A stretch of DNA of 64,000 nt from Chionoecetes opilio (taxonomy: Eukaryota > Arthropoda > Malacostraca > Decapoda > Majidae). A program made the position numbers and the translations under genes. This document shows, one piece after another, positions 32,165 to 42,365 of the stretch. The notes below the pieces were generated by a model. It saw only the letters and a list, made by a program, of their open reading frames with translations. It was not told where the DNA came from and searched no databases. Positions within the stretch are counted from its first letter, which is position 1, and every line of letters starts with the position of its first letter. Where the stretch lies: positions 30,001-94,000 of the forward strand of contig JACEEZ010013901.1 of NCBI GenBank assembly GCA_016584305.1, read 5' to 3'.

Positions 32165-34697
32165 GTAAGGCTTTATTGCCAGTAACACTCATTGTCTTGG
32201 GCGACTTCAATGCTACTACTGGCACTGTGAGAGATGGCTACGAGTTGTGTGTTGGTCCCCATGGCTCCGGTACCAGAAACACCAACAGTTCTCTGCTTCT
32301 GAACTTTGCAAGGTCCAGAAGGTTGAGAATTGCAGGTTCTTGGTATCAGAGACCAGAGCTGCACCGCTGGACATGGTATAGTAATGCCGGAGGGGTAGCT
32401 AAGGAGATCGACCACATCCTCGTTAGTACTCGTTGGAGGATCCTCCAGAACTGCAGGGTTTACCGGAGTGCTGAGTTCCTTGGAACAGATCACAGACTTG
32501 TTGTTGCTACACTTAAGCTTCATGTCAAGTCCAGAAGAATCTCAAGAGGTAACCATACTGTGTTTCATCTTGAGAAACTGAAGGACTTGACATGTGCTCA
32601 TGAGTATGCGGTGGCAGTCTCAAATCGGTTTGATGTGCTCGGTGCTCTCGGGGATCCTGTAGAACTGTGGGATACCTTCAAACGTGAAACTCTACAGGCT
32701 GCCAAGGAGTGTATTGGGGAGCGCCCGAGGTCAAGGCGTGGTTTTGTCTCGACGGAGACGCTGGAGAAAATCGAGGAGAGTCGCGCTGCCAGGCTGGCTG
32801 GGAACCGGGACCAGCACAGGGCTCTGTCACGCCGGACTAGAACCCTCCTGAGGAGAGACAAGGAGAGGTATGTCAGGAGTCTCGCTGAGGATGTCGAGGG
32901 TCATTTGAACGCTAATGACCTCCGACCCGCCTACCGAGCCCTGAAGAAGCTCCGTTCCAAGTCTCCTTCTCGGGCGAGTGCTATTCGAACAGCAGATGGG
33001 TGCCTCGTGTCGGACATGGATGGGCAGTTGGCTCGTTGGGCTGAGTACTTTGGGCAGCTGTTCACGGTGGACCCACCAATTGAGCAGCTTCACACCACTG
33101 GGTTACAGGCAGTGGATGCCGATCCTCCCATTGACGAAACCGCACCCTCTCGACGAAGTCAGAGAGGCTGTAGCAAAGTTGAAGGGTGGAAAGGCAGCTG
33201 GTGTTTGCAATATCAGTGCGGAGCTCCTCAAAGCTGGGGGTGAGGCCATGATCCGCGGGTTGCATGCTGTCCTGACTGCCGTGTGGCAATCAGGTACCAT
33301 TCCTCCTGACTGGAAAAGGGGGCTGGTCGTCCCTATCTGGAAAGGGAAAGGGGACCGTCAGGACTGCAACAATTACCGCGGTATTACACTGCTCAGCGTA
33401 CCAGGCAAGGTGCTTGCCCATCTATTGCTGACACGAATTCGCAGTCATCTGGTGAAGCATCAGAGACCTCAGCAGTCTGGGTTCACGCCTGGTAAGTCAA
33501 CAACGGACCGTATCCTAGCGCTTCGTGTCCTGGTGGAACACCGACGTGAGTTTCGACAGGGGATGCTTGCAGCCTATGTTGATCTCAAGAAGGCGTTTGA
33601 CTCAGTGCATCGTGAGTCACTCTGGGATCTTCTGCGACTTCGAGGGATTCCTGCAAGGACTATTGGTTTGATAACTGGTCTGTATTCTGGGACTGAGAGT
33701 GCTGTGAAGTGTGGGGCAGGTGTATCCAGCTTCTTTCCTGTGAATACAGGAGTGAGGCAAGGGTGCGTCCTTGTCCCATCACTTTTCAACGCTTGTATGG
33801 ACTGGGTATTGGACAAGGTTGTAGATCAAAGTGATTGTGGAGCATCCGTCGGCAACACCAAGATCACTGATCTTGTTTTTGCCGATGATGCAGTAATCTT
33901 TGCTGAGTCGCTGGAGGTCCTGGCGATGGCTCTCAAGGCGCTGCATGAGGAGGCAAAGCCTTTGGGACTTGAGGTCTCCTGGCTCAAGACCAAGGTCCAG
34001 GTATTTGGAGACTTACTAGATGAAGCAGTACAGTCTGTTCATGCGTGTGGCGAGGACATTGAGATCTTGGAAAGTTTTACATACCTTGGTAGCGCAGTCC
34101 ATAATGACGGCGGGTCACATCAAGAAGTCTTACGGCGGATTGGCATAGCCCACGGTGTTATGGACTCGCTCAGCGGGAGTATTTGGCGTTGTCGGTACCT
34201 GTGCAGGAGGACAAAGATCCGGATCTTCAAGTCGCTTGTGATCCCTGTCTTACTCTATGGTTGTGAGACATGGACACTAAATAGTGACTTGAAGAGACGA
34301 ATCCATGCCTTTGGTAATAAGTGTCTTCGCAGAATCATGGGCTATCGCTGGGATGATTACGTGTCAAATCAGCGATTGCACCGTGAGACTGAATCGAAGC
34401 CTATTACCTGCATAGTCCGTCAGCGCCAACTTCGGCTATATGGGCATGTGGCACGCTATCCTGAAACCGATCCTTCCCATCGGGTTGTATCTGTAAGAGA
34501 CAATCCGGCGTGGAGGAGGCCAAGGGGGCACCCACAAGGCTCGTGGCTGGGGCAAGTTGATGTTTCTTGTCGAGAGCTGCTTGGTATGGGAAAGGAGCCT
34601 GCATGGGAACTCGCGCGTGGTGACCCTCGGGAGTGGCGTCGTAGGGTGGGCGAGGCGACGCGCCCCCCGACGTATGCCCCCAATGATTGATTGATTG
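32165..34697 (+). mobile_element. RTE-type LINE (copy R3), best copy
   Basis: 5'-truncated inside the endonuclease and complete to the TGATTGATTGATT tail. It provides the uninterrupted reference for the MITE insertion site of copy R2. Confidence 0.9.
32176..34690 (+). pseudogene. RTE-type endonuclease-reverse transcriptase (one 2-bp deletion)
   Basis: Endonuclease fragment from VLGDFNATTG (catalytic Asp/Asn) through EIDHILVSTRWRILQNCR and GTDHRLVVATLKLH (catalytic Asp-His). An Arg/Ser linker follows, then RT with RGITLLSVPGKVLAHLLL, YVDLKKAFDSVHRESLWDLL, GVRQGCVLVPSLFN and FADDAVIFAES. The C-terminal segment is GCETWTLNSDLKRRI, CLRRIMGYRWDDYVSNQRL and ARYPETDPSHRVV. Two frames are open, 32176-33243 and 32978-34690. 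They are separated by a 2-bp deletion near 33150 relative to copy R2 (CTCTCTTGACG versus CTCTCGACG). The start of the endonuclease is missing. Confidence 0.9.
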
Positions 34698-34704
34698 ATT
34701 TATT

Positions 34705-35270
34705 GCCAGGGGTGTCAAAAGTAAGAACTGCGGAGGTTGTTGTTACGCTGTACTATGGTTTAGTTAGACTCCGCCTCAATTATGCAGTGCAGTTTAGGTC
34801 CACATATTATACAATGGATATAGGGTTGCTAGACCATGCAGAGAAACATGACGAAAATGGTACATGGTATGGGCAACTTTACTTACGACAGGAAATTGAA
34901 GCTTATGAACTTACTTTCACTAGAGAGGCGAAGAGTAAGAGGCAATCTTATAGAAGCATTTATGTGAATGAAGGGATATAAAAAGGAGATATAGGAATGA
35001 TTCTCACACTTATCAAGCAGATTAGAATAAGGAGTAATGGATTCAAAATTGACAAATGTAGATTTTAGATAAGAAATATAAAGAAATTGGTTTACGGATA
35101 AGGTAGCAGATGATTGGAATAGACTCAGTCATCAGATAGTTAGTTTAGTAATGATAAGGAGTTTCAAAAGAAGACTGGACAAATATAGGGATAGGAATGA
35201 AGGTGTATGTAGGTAATGTATGTGTAATACTGGAACTACCACGTGTAGGCCTACACTGAGTCATCAGTTT
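34705..35270 (+). pseudogene. LINE C-terminal remnant (unassigned clade)
   Basis: Broken plus-strand reading: LRLNYAVQFRSTYYTMDIGL, then a degraded stretch, NGFKIDKCRF, and a tail like SVDSFKRRLDKY. This is the usual ending of several invertebrate LINEs (L2/CR1-like; LEYA.Q.WSP motif decayed). Many frameshifts. Confidence 0.6.
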
Positions 35271-35640
35271 TGTTATTCAGGTGCGGACCCAGGGTTTATT
35301 CTTGGCTTGTATTTACTTTCCTAATTTTTACTGCAGGAATACAAATCCAACGCACATTAATAATAAGACACAGAGTTACACCGTATGCTAAGCTCATGCT
35401 TATAGCCATCCTGCTGCGCACCTGGCTGTGTTTGTGACAGACAGTGGGACCCCACCCTATAAATGACTGGCGGCAGAAAGTATTGTATTCTCATCTGCAA
35501 AGTGTGCTTTTTCTTAATACAGACTTTATGATATGTTTTATTAGACACATGTTAACTTAGTCAATTTTTTTCTTTTTTTCTACATAGACAAACATCGGAT
35601 CCACTTCGAATAGTAGTATATTCATTACTCCTTGTCTGAG
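35271..35640. other. Intron sequence, nothing recognised
   Basis: Starts with a CAGGTGCGGACCCAGGG phrase that resembles hAT MITE ends, but no partner end was found. No coding signal. Confidence 0.4.
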
Positions 35641-35795
35641 AGAATGTCAACAAACTGCATACGTCTGCTGTGTTTCCTGGCAAACATATCAATCAATTTT
35701 GATGTATCAATTTGTATATTGTAGAGTATATTCATAAGGGCAAGGCCATTGAGCCGTTCATTTTTCATAGTGCTTCTGAGCCAGATCTTCAGGCG
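35641..35795 (-). pseudogene. hAT transposase C-terminal dimerisation fragment
   Basis: Minus strand reads RLKIWLRSTMKNERLNGLAL then MNILYNIQIDTSKLIDMFAR, KHSRRMQFVDIL. The order W-L-R-S-T-M, E-R-L, L-A-L, then F-A-x-K-x-x-R-R matches the hAT C-terminal dimerisation region of ZMYM1-like proteins. It is 52 codons, truncated by the following LINE. Confidence 0.75.
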
Positions 35796-35974
35796 AAGCA
35801 AAGTACTATATATTTCTGCCCGTAATCATGCCAAATAATTTCTTCAACTTACCAAAAGCTCCTTCATTCATAGAAAATGTCAAAATCTTTCTGAATCAAA
35901 CTCCTCTCGTGACTTCTGGCATCTAGCTAATAACTTGGCTCTCTAGCAATTTTTATTCTTTATCTTTCCCTCCC

Positions 35975-37912
35975 ATGCTTCATCCAGATGGCTCCACAGC
36001 TGTCTCATCTATTTCTAAAGCTGAACTCTTTGCTCAAACCTTTGCTGAAAATTCCACTCTGGTTGATGAAGAGCTTCTTCCTCCTTCTCCTCCATCCTCT
36101 ATATTATGCATATATTATCATGATTATACTATGCCTGTTATTAAGATCCTTTGTAATGATGTTTTCTATGCCCTTTCTGACCTAGAGCCTCGGAAGTCAT
36201 ACAGTTCTGACGGAATCCCTCCTATTGTTCTTATAAACTGTGTTTATGTGTGTGCTCCCTGCCTGGTTAAACTTTTCCGTCTTTGTCTATCTACATCCAC
36301 CTTTCATTCTTGATGGAAGTTTGCTCACATCCAACCTGTTGCTAATGTCGCTTCCGTGGTGCAGTTGCTAGCGTGCCTAGCTAGGAATCTGCGGGCCCTG
36401 GTCCGAAACCGGGCCAGGGCAAGTCGGCGACCAGCCAAAACAGCTGTTCTTCCTACCTTTCGGGGTTGATAAATGGGTACCTAGGGAAACCTGGGGAAGA
36501 TAACTGTGGTAACCCGGATGTCACACTAGCCCTGTGTTCCGGGGTAACGGGTCCTCACCCTCCACAGGCTCAAAGGGCTAATGCCTTGGAGATGAGCACC
36601 GAAGGCCACGTGCAGCATAGCGTATGCTCCCATCTTTACCTTTACCAACCTGTTGCTAAGAAGGATCCTTCAAACTACCGTCGTATAGCTTTGACTTCCT
36701 GCCTTTATAAAGCTTTTGAATCTATACTTAATAAGAGGATACTTGAGCATCTATCTGCTCACAATCTTCTATCTGATCGTCAGTACAATTTTCGTAAAGG
36801 GCGATCTACTGGTGATCTATTAGATCTAATTGAATCTTGGTCATCCTCCTTTAGGGGTTTCGGTGAAACTTTTGCTGTTGCCCTTGACATATCAAAAGCT
36901 TTTGATAGAGTCTGGCACAATTTTTTTATTTCCAAACTACCCTCATTCGGTTTCTATCTTTCTCTCAGCACCTTCATCTTAAAGTTTCCTTTAAAACCGT
37001 TATATTGCATTGGCTCTATTACTGTTGACGGTCATTGTTCTTCTCTTAAGTCTATCAATAGTGGTGTTCCTCAGAGTTCTGTCCTATAACCCACTCTCTT
37101 TTTATTATTCATTAATGATCTTCAAAGTCTAACTCAAAGCCCTATCCACTCCTACGCTGATGATTCTACCCTGCAATTTTCTACATCGCTCATTAGATGT
37201 CCAACTCAACAGGTACTAAATGACTCATGGAGAGATGCCACAGAGCGCCTAACTTCTGATCTTTCTATAATTTCAGATTGGGGAAAAGCAAACCTTGTTT
37301 TGTTCAATGCTTCTAAAACCCAATTTCTTCACCTATCTACTCGATAAAATTACCAGAGAACTATCCCTTCTTCTTCAATGACACTCAACTGTCTCCCTCT
37401 TCTACAATGAACATTCTTGGACTATCCTTTACTAAAATTCTGAACTGGAAATCTCACATCTCATCTCGTGCTAAACAGCTTCTAAGAAGTTAGGTGTCCT
37501 GTGGCGTCCCATGTATGGAGTATGTCTCACATGTTTGGGGGGGATCCACTCATGCAGCTCCCTAAACAGATTAAGTCAAAAGCTTTTCGTCGCATCAACT
37601 CCCCTCCTCTGACTTAAAATCACCGCCGCAATGTTGCTTCTCATGCTATCTTCTACCGTTATTTTCATGCTTACTGCTCTTCTGAACTTGCTAACTGCAA
37701 CTTCTCCCCTCCCGCGGCCTCGCTGCACAAGACTTTCTACTCATTCTTATCCCCATTCTGGCCATCTTCGTAATGCAAGAGTTAATCAGTATCTTCACTC
37801 TTTCATCCCTTTCACTTGTAAACTCTGGAACTCTGTTCCTGCTTCTATTTTTCCACCTTCCTACGACTTAAATAGCTTCAAGAGAGGAGTGACAACACAC
37901 ATTCCGAACTAA
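35975..37912 (+). pseudogene. Jockey-like reverse transcriptase (multiple breaks)
   Basis: Parts in order are MLHPDGSTAVSSISKAELF, the SINE insertion after HIQPVA, DPSNYRRIALTSCLYKAFES, DISKAFDRVWH, SGVPQSSVL ending in a stop at 37087, then SYADDSTLQFST near 37160 in another frame. The C-terminal NQYLHSFIPFTCKLWNSVPA and KRGVTTHIPN follow. Many stops and indels; dead. Confidence 0.82.
36346..36644 (+). mobile_element. tRNA-derived SINE, family C, 15-bp target duplication
   Basis: A 299-bp element flanked by CCAACCTGTTGCTAA at 36331-36345 and 36645-36659, inside the jockey-like RT gene. The head has CCGTGGTGCAGTTGCTAGCG (A-box-like) and GGTCCGAAACC (B-box-like). The 3' end is TTTACCTTTAC. Confidence 0.92.
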
Positions 37913-37921
37913 ATTGGTCCA

Positions 37922-38273
37922 CCCCTAAGACGGTAGCAGAGTGGTTAGGGTCACCGAGTGGCGCTCTCGAAGACCCGACTTCGATCCCGAGTGAGACCCA
38001 TAAATCCACTTAAAATCTTTCTGCACCGTCGAGTGGCCTAAGAACACCCACATGCCCTGCCCTGCCCATTAACTCTACCTTCGATTGCGAGTGCATCAGA
38101 GGACACAGGGGGGCGGCATGAGCCTCTAATCACAGGCGTCACTATAAAAATCCTGCCTGCGCCACCACGGGCGAGGGCCAACCATCACAGCCCTCAAGTG
38201 AGCCTCCAGGGCCTACCATCCCTTCCCTGGAGGTCACTGCCTACAGGCCAAGATGTAAAGAAAAAAAAAAAAA
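37922..38273 (+). mobile_element. tRNA-derived SINE, family A (copy 3)
   Basis: Head CGGTAGCAGAGTGGTTAGGG and ACTTCGATCCCGAG boxes, then the body with CCGTCGAGTGGCCTAAG, GGGGGCGGCATGAGCCTC and TCACTATAAAAATCCTGCC. A-rich tail at 38257-38273. It interrupts the 3' UTR of J4. Confidence 0.87.
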
Positions 38274-38399
38274 TCTTTATTCTCTTACTGTCTTCTTTAT
38301 AGAGAATGGTTACGAAGCTGGCTATTTGTTACCTTTTTTTTTTTTGCCCTGCGCCAGTCCTTTGTGATGTAAAAAACAAAAAAACAAAAAAACAATTAA

Positions 38400-38929
38400 C
38401 TATGCTCATTCATACAGCTGGTTACTGGAATGATACATATAAGCTGCAAGACGGTTTTGATATTGTGAAAAAAATATTAATGGTAATAATCTGATACTGG
38501 GAAACTTGAAGGCTGGTTGGTATTTTGCTTGCTGAAGAAAGGCTCTTAGGTAGATTTTGTACTAATCAGGACACATGATGCTCTGTAAATGGTGGCTAGA
38601 ACTAGACTAAGGACTCGGCAGGTTGAGGTGGAACGAGTGGATCTGACCGTGGTGGTGTGGTGTGTTGGGAAGGGGCTGCGCCTTGCTTGAGGTGAGGTCT
38701 TAGGTCCCGTGAGGCCATGTTCAGATCACGGTTGGAGTGAGGTGGCAGTTAACCAATGTGGGGAACTTCCTCTTGCCTCACAAGTCATGAATATCTTACT
38801 GGTCCGGAGGTAAATGAATAATATAAATAATATAAAAAATGCTCAGAAAATGGGTGTTGCCCGGGCAACTAGGGCAACAACCCTGGATCCGCCACTGTTA
38901 TTACTATTTTTATTCCTCTTATATATGTA

Positions 38930-38945
<16 letters not shown>
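38400..38945. other. Intron sequence with a hAT-like end and (TA)n
   Basis: No gene. A CCCTGGATCCGCCACTG phrase near 38880 resembles the right end of hAT MITEs, and a TA run occurs at 38926-38945. Confidence 0.45.
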
Positions 38946-38972
<27 letters not shown>

Positions 38973-39084
38973 ACATCACAAAGGACTGGGCAAGTAAAAC
39001 AAATAAAAGTAACAAAAAGCCCGCTTATTTGCCAGTCCCTATACAGGAGACAGTAAGAGAATATAAAAAGGAAGGGTGGGCAAT

Positions 39085-40068
39085 TTAGTTCGGGAGGTGT
39101 CTTGCTGCTCCTCTCTTGAAAACATTTAAGTCGTAGACAGGAGGAAAAGTAGAAACTGAAAGAGAGTTCCAGACTTTACCATTGAAGGGGATGAAACAGT
39201 GAAGATATTGGCTAATTCTTGCATTAGGGAGATGGACAGAATAGGGATGAGAATGAGTAGAATGAGTAGCAGACCCACCGAGCCATGCTGTTTTGAGGTC
39301 ATTCACCTGAGTGCGTGCCGGTGATGCTACCATGCACTCTGTCTTAGTGGTGTTGTAGACAATGTCATGCTTGGCAGCATACACCTGACACACATTGATA
39401 AGGTCCTGCAACGCATCCGCAGTGGATGCAAGCAGTACCATATCATCAGCATAGCTCAGTGAGTTGATGCACCCATCATGTATGTGGCAGCCGATACCTG
39501 TATCACGAAGGTTGGCACTGAGATCATCCGTGTACACATTGTACAGGTAGGGAGATAAAATCCCCCCCTGCCGAATACCATTGGCAGTACTAAAGGACAG
39601 CGAGAAGGAATTACCCCACTTAACAGTAAATTCCTGGGTAGTGTACCAGTACATTAATAAATTAACAATGTACCCAGGTGTACCCCTGACGAAAAGTTTA
39701 TGAAAGAGCTTCCAGTAATTCACTCTGTCAAACGCCTTTCTGGCATTCAGGAAACACAGATAAACAGGGGAATTTCTGGAAGTGTAGTAGTGAATGATAT
39801 TCTTCAATGTCCACAAACACACCTCAGTGCCAAGGCCTTTCTTATAGCTGAACTGATTGTCCAGTGTATACAGGTAGGCCTCAAGACGATGGAGCACCAC
39901 TTTCTCCAGCACCTTGGACAGGGCGGTCGCCTTGGCAATGGGCCTGTAATTGCCAGAGTTAGCAGGGTCCTTCACTTTGCTCTTCAGTAAAAGCACTAAA
40001 AGCACTGCCAAGACCTGACTGGGTATGTACTGATGGCAGACACAAGCAAAGGGGAAGTAGATAGACAA
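39085..40068 (-). CDS. Chimeric reverse transcriptase ORF (327 codons open)
   Basis: An uninterrupted frame. N-terminal KVKDPANSGNYRPIAKATAL and SKVLEKVVLHRLEAYLY (fingers), YKKGLGTEVCLWTLKNIIHY, CFLNARKAFDRVNYWKLFHK (first catalytic position: Asn-Ala replaces the usual Asp-x-Ser, so an active-site Asp is lost), TANGIRQGGILSPYLYNVYT and SYADDMVLLAST (active site). It then passes in frame into SHPYSVHLPNARISQYLHCF and KRGAARHLPN from the jockey-like family. The RT belongs to a different LINE group that I cannot place firmly. Probably not functional, given the missing Asp and lack of an endonuclease. Confidence 0.75.
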   Translation of the reverse strand: MSIYFPFACVCHQYIPSQVLAVLLVLLLKSKVKDPANSGNYRPIAKATALSKVLEKVVLHRLEAYLYTLDNQFSYKKGLGTEVCLWTLKNIIHYYTSRNSPVYLCFLNARKAFDRVNYWKLFHKLFVRGTPGYIVNLLMYWYTTQEFTVKWGNSFSLSFSTANGIRQGGILSPYLYNVYTDDLSANLRDTGIGCHIHDGCINSLSYADDMVLLASTADALQDLINVCQVYAAKHDIVYNTTKTECMVASPARTQVNDLKTAWLGGSATHSTHSHPYSVHLPNARISQYLHCFIPFNGKVWNSLSVSTFPPVYDLNVFKRGAARHLPN

Positions 40069-40355
40069 AGACTGAAAAGTTTGACCAGGCAGGGTGCAAG
40101 CACAGAAGCACAGTTTTTGAGAACAATAGGAGCGACTCCGTCAGGACCGGAAGCCTTCCGAGGATCTAGGCCAGAAAGGGCAAAAATAACATCATTACGA
40201 AGGATCTTAATAATAGGCATAATATAGTCAGAGGGTGGAGGAGAAAGAGGAACAAGCCCTTCATCAACCAGAGTGGAATTTTTAGCAAATGTTTGAGCAA
40301 AGAGTTCAGCTTTAGAAATAGATGAAACAACTGTGGAGCCATCTGGGTGAAGCAT
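39996..40355 (-). pseudogene. Jockey-like RT N-terminal region upstream of the foreign core
   Basis: Reads MLHPDGSTVVSSISKAELFA, FALSGLDPRKASGPDGVAPI and NCASVLAPCLVKLFSLCLST in minus orientation. It stops being jockey-like at about 40046. It is in a different frame from the chimeric RT. Confidence 0.8.
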
Positions 40356-40500
40356 AGGAAGGAAAGATGAAGAAGTAAAATTGTTAGAGATGGTATTAGC
40401 TAGATGCCAGGAGTCACGAGAGGAGTTTGATTCAGAAAGATTTTGACAATTTCTATGAATGAAGGGAGTTTTTGGTAAGTTGAAGTAAAGATTATATATA

Positions 40501-41581
40501 CATTGGTACCTTGGCTTACGAGTTTAATTCGTTCATTGATCGAGCTTGTAACTCAATTTGCTCATATATCAAATCAATTTACCCCATTGAAATTAATTGA
40601 AATACCATTAATCTGTTCCAGCCTCCAAAAAATCAACCCAATTTTTTTACTGTACCTGTATGACTGGACTGCACTCACCCTCCGCCATTTGCATTCGCCA
40701 GTGTTTACACTCTGTGTATCAGCTGTTCGAAACAGCTGTGGGTGGAACTGCCACTAAACGTACTGCACTCACCCTCCGCCATTTGCATTCGCCAGAGTTT
40801 ATACGATGTGTATCAGCTGTTGGAAACAGCTGTGGGTAGAACTGCCGCTAAACGTTCTGCACTCACCTTCCGCCATTTGCATTCGCCAGTGTTTATACTC
40901 ATATCAGCTGTGGGTGGAACTGCTGCTAAACATACTGCACTCACCCTCCGCCATTTGCATTCGCCAGTGTTTACACTCTGTGTATCAGCTGTTGGAAACA
41001 GCTGTGGGTGGAACTGCTGCTAAACATACTGCACTCACCCTCCGCCATTTGCATTCGCCAGTGTTTATACTCTGTGTATCAGCTGTTGGAAACAGCTGTG
41101 GGTGGAACTGCCGCTAAACGTACTGCACTCACCCTCCGCCATTTGCATTCGCCAGTGTTTATACTCTGTGTATCAGCTGTTGGAAACAGGTGTGGGTGGA
41201 ACTGCCGCTAAACGTACTGCACTCACCCTCCGCCATTTCCATTCGCCAGCGTTTATACTCTGTATATCAGCTGTTGGAAACAGCTGTGGGTGGAACTGCC
41301 GCTAAACGTACTGCACTCACTCTCTGCCATTTGCATTCGCCTGTGTGACCACAACACAACAGAGATGGATCCACGGCGAGGTAACCACGTGAAGTGAACG
41401 AGTGAGACGCGGGATGTTGGGCGGATGTTGTGGCGTTCGCTGCGCCAACTACCGGCGTCGTATCTGAAGCTCGCTTGTAACTCGGATTTTGGCTCGCAAC
41501 TCAAAGCAAAAAATTGACCGAGCAACTGCTCGTAACTCGGAAAACTGTAAGTTGGGGCACTCGTAAGTCAAGGTACCAGTG
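40501..41581. mobile_element. TIR element E0 (CAYTGGTACCTTG family) with expanded 94-bp array
   Basis: Ends CATTGGTACCTTGGCTTACG and the complementary ...AAGTCAAGGTACCAGTG, with TA on both sides. Related to the 520-bp MITE at 19625-20144, but longer because the internal repeat array has more units. No transposase. Confidence 0.88.
40607..41342. repeat. 94-bp tandem repeat array inside E0
   Basis: Unit landmark CGCCATTTGCATTCGCCA ends at 40700, 40794, 40888, 40966, 41060, 41154 and 41248, then about 41342. That gives 94-bp spacing with one 78-bp short unit. Each unit also holds TATCAGCTGTTGGAAACAGC, a local palindrome. Confidence 0.95.
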
Positions 41582-41595
41582 TATATTATATATTA

Positions 41596-42332
41596 CCGTA
41601 TTTGCCGGCGCATAAGACGCACCTCCGCATAAGACGCACCCCTATTTTACAAAGAGGTTTTGTGAAGAAAAAAAATATTGGTGTTTTTGAGGTAAAATTT
41701 TTTTTTCTCGTAAATTTATCAAGTTATTAAAAAAAAAAGGATTTGTAGGGGAAAGCAAATGATTATGAGCATGTACCTAAATACAATATTCACAGTGCAA
41801 TGAATGTGAATGAAAAATTATACTCGTTAAAATGTAAAGAGAATGACAGTGTAACCAATATCGGTCATAAATCTTAATATATTGCAGGATGCCCCCAAGA
41901 ATTGATATTCTGATATTTTGCTACCTATGACATATAGCTTAGATTTAATGTTGTAGGTATGCCTTTGTTGCTTTTCTGCTATGTGTTTAGACTTTGTGGA
42001 AAATTTGCAGTATAGATATTGGTATTATTTTGGAAGAAGGCTTTCAAAAGTCCTAGGACTCTTACCTACACCATCGTGTAGCTTTCTTCATTCTGAGTAT
42101 TTTGAACCCCATTTCAATTGGGGTTCATGCGCAATTGAATAATAATGGCATTACACGTAGTACCGAAAATCTACCGTTACTTCAGCCAGAAAGTTAAGTT
42201 AGGTTAAATCAGATTAGGTTAGGTTAGAGGTGAGGTTTGGTTTAGTAACAGATGATATAGAGAAATAACGAAAATTACCAATAATATGGCAGTGTGAAGC
42301 GTAGCAATGTTTGGCGGACCTGGAGGGGCAGG

Positions 42333-42365
<33 letters not shown>

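Larger units (their letters stand above)
35806..38397 (+). mobile_element. Jockey-like LINE (copy J4), interrupted by two SINEs
   Basis: Plus-strand copy, collinear with J1, starting at the linker (SARNHAK-equivalent TTTCTGCCCGTAATCATGCC) and ending with the family 3' UTR and A-rich tail at 38370-38397. SINEs sit at 36346-36644 and 37922-38273. Confidence 0.87.
38946..40490 (-). mobile_element. Chimeric LINE: jockey-like ends with a foreign RT core
   Basis: Minus strand. 38946-39262 is the jockey-like poly(A), 3' UTR and C-terminus. 39263-40045 is RT sequence from an unrelated LINE. 40046-40490 returns to the jockey-like linker region (collinear with 2385-2830). The RT core of the jockey-like element is replaced. 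The inner junction near 39255-39270 shows a repeated AATGAGTAG. Confidence 0.8.

Noticed and set aside
32176..34690. Intact RTE polymerase gene
   Set aside because: The two open frames are separated by a 2-bp deletion and the endonuclease start is missing, so it is called a pseudogene.
40503..41305. Series of short open frames with ELPLNVLHSPSAICIRQ-type repeats
   Set aside because: They are readings of the 94-bp tandem unit; frames shift at the 78-bp unit and no start or stop organisation is conserved.
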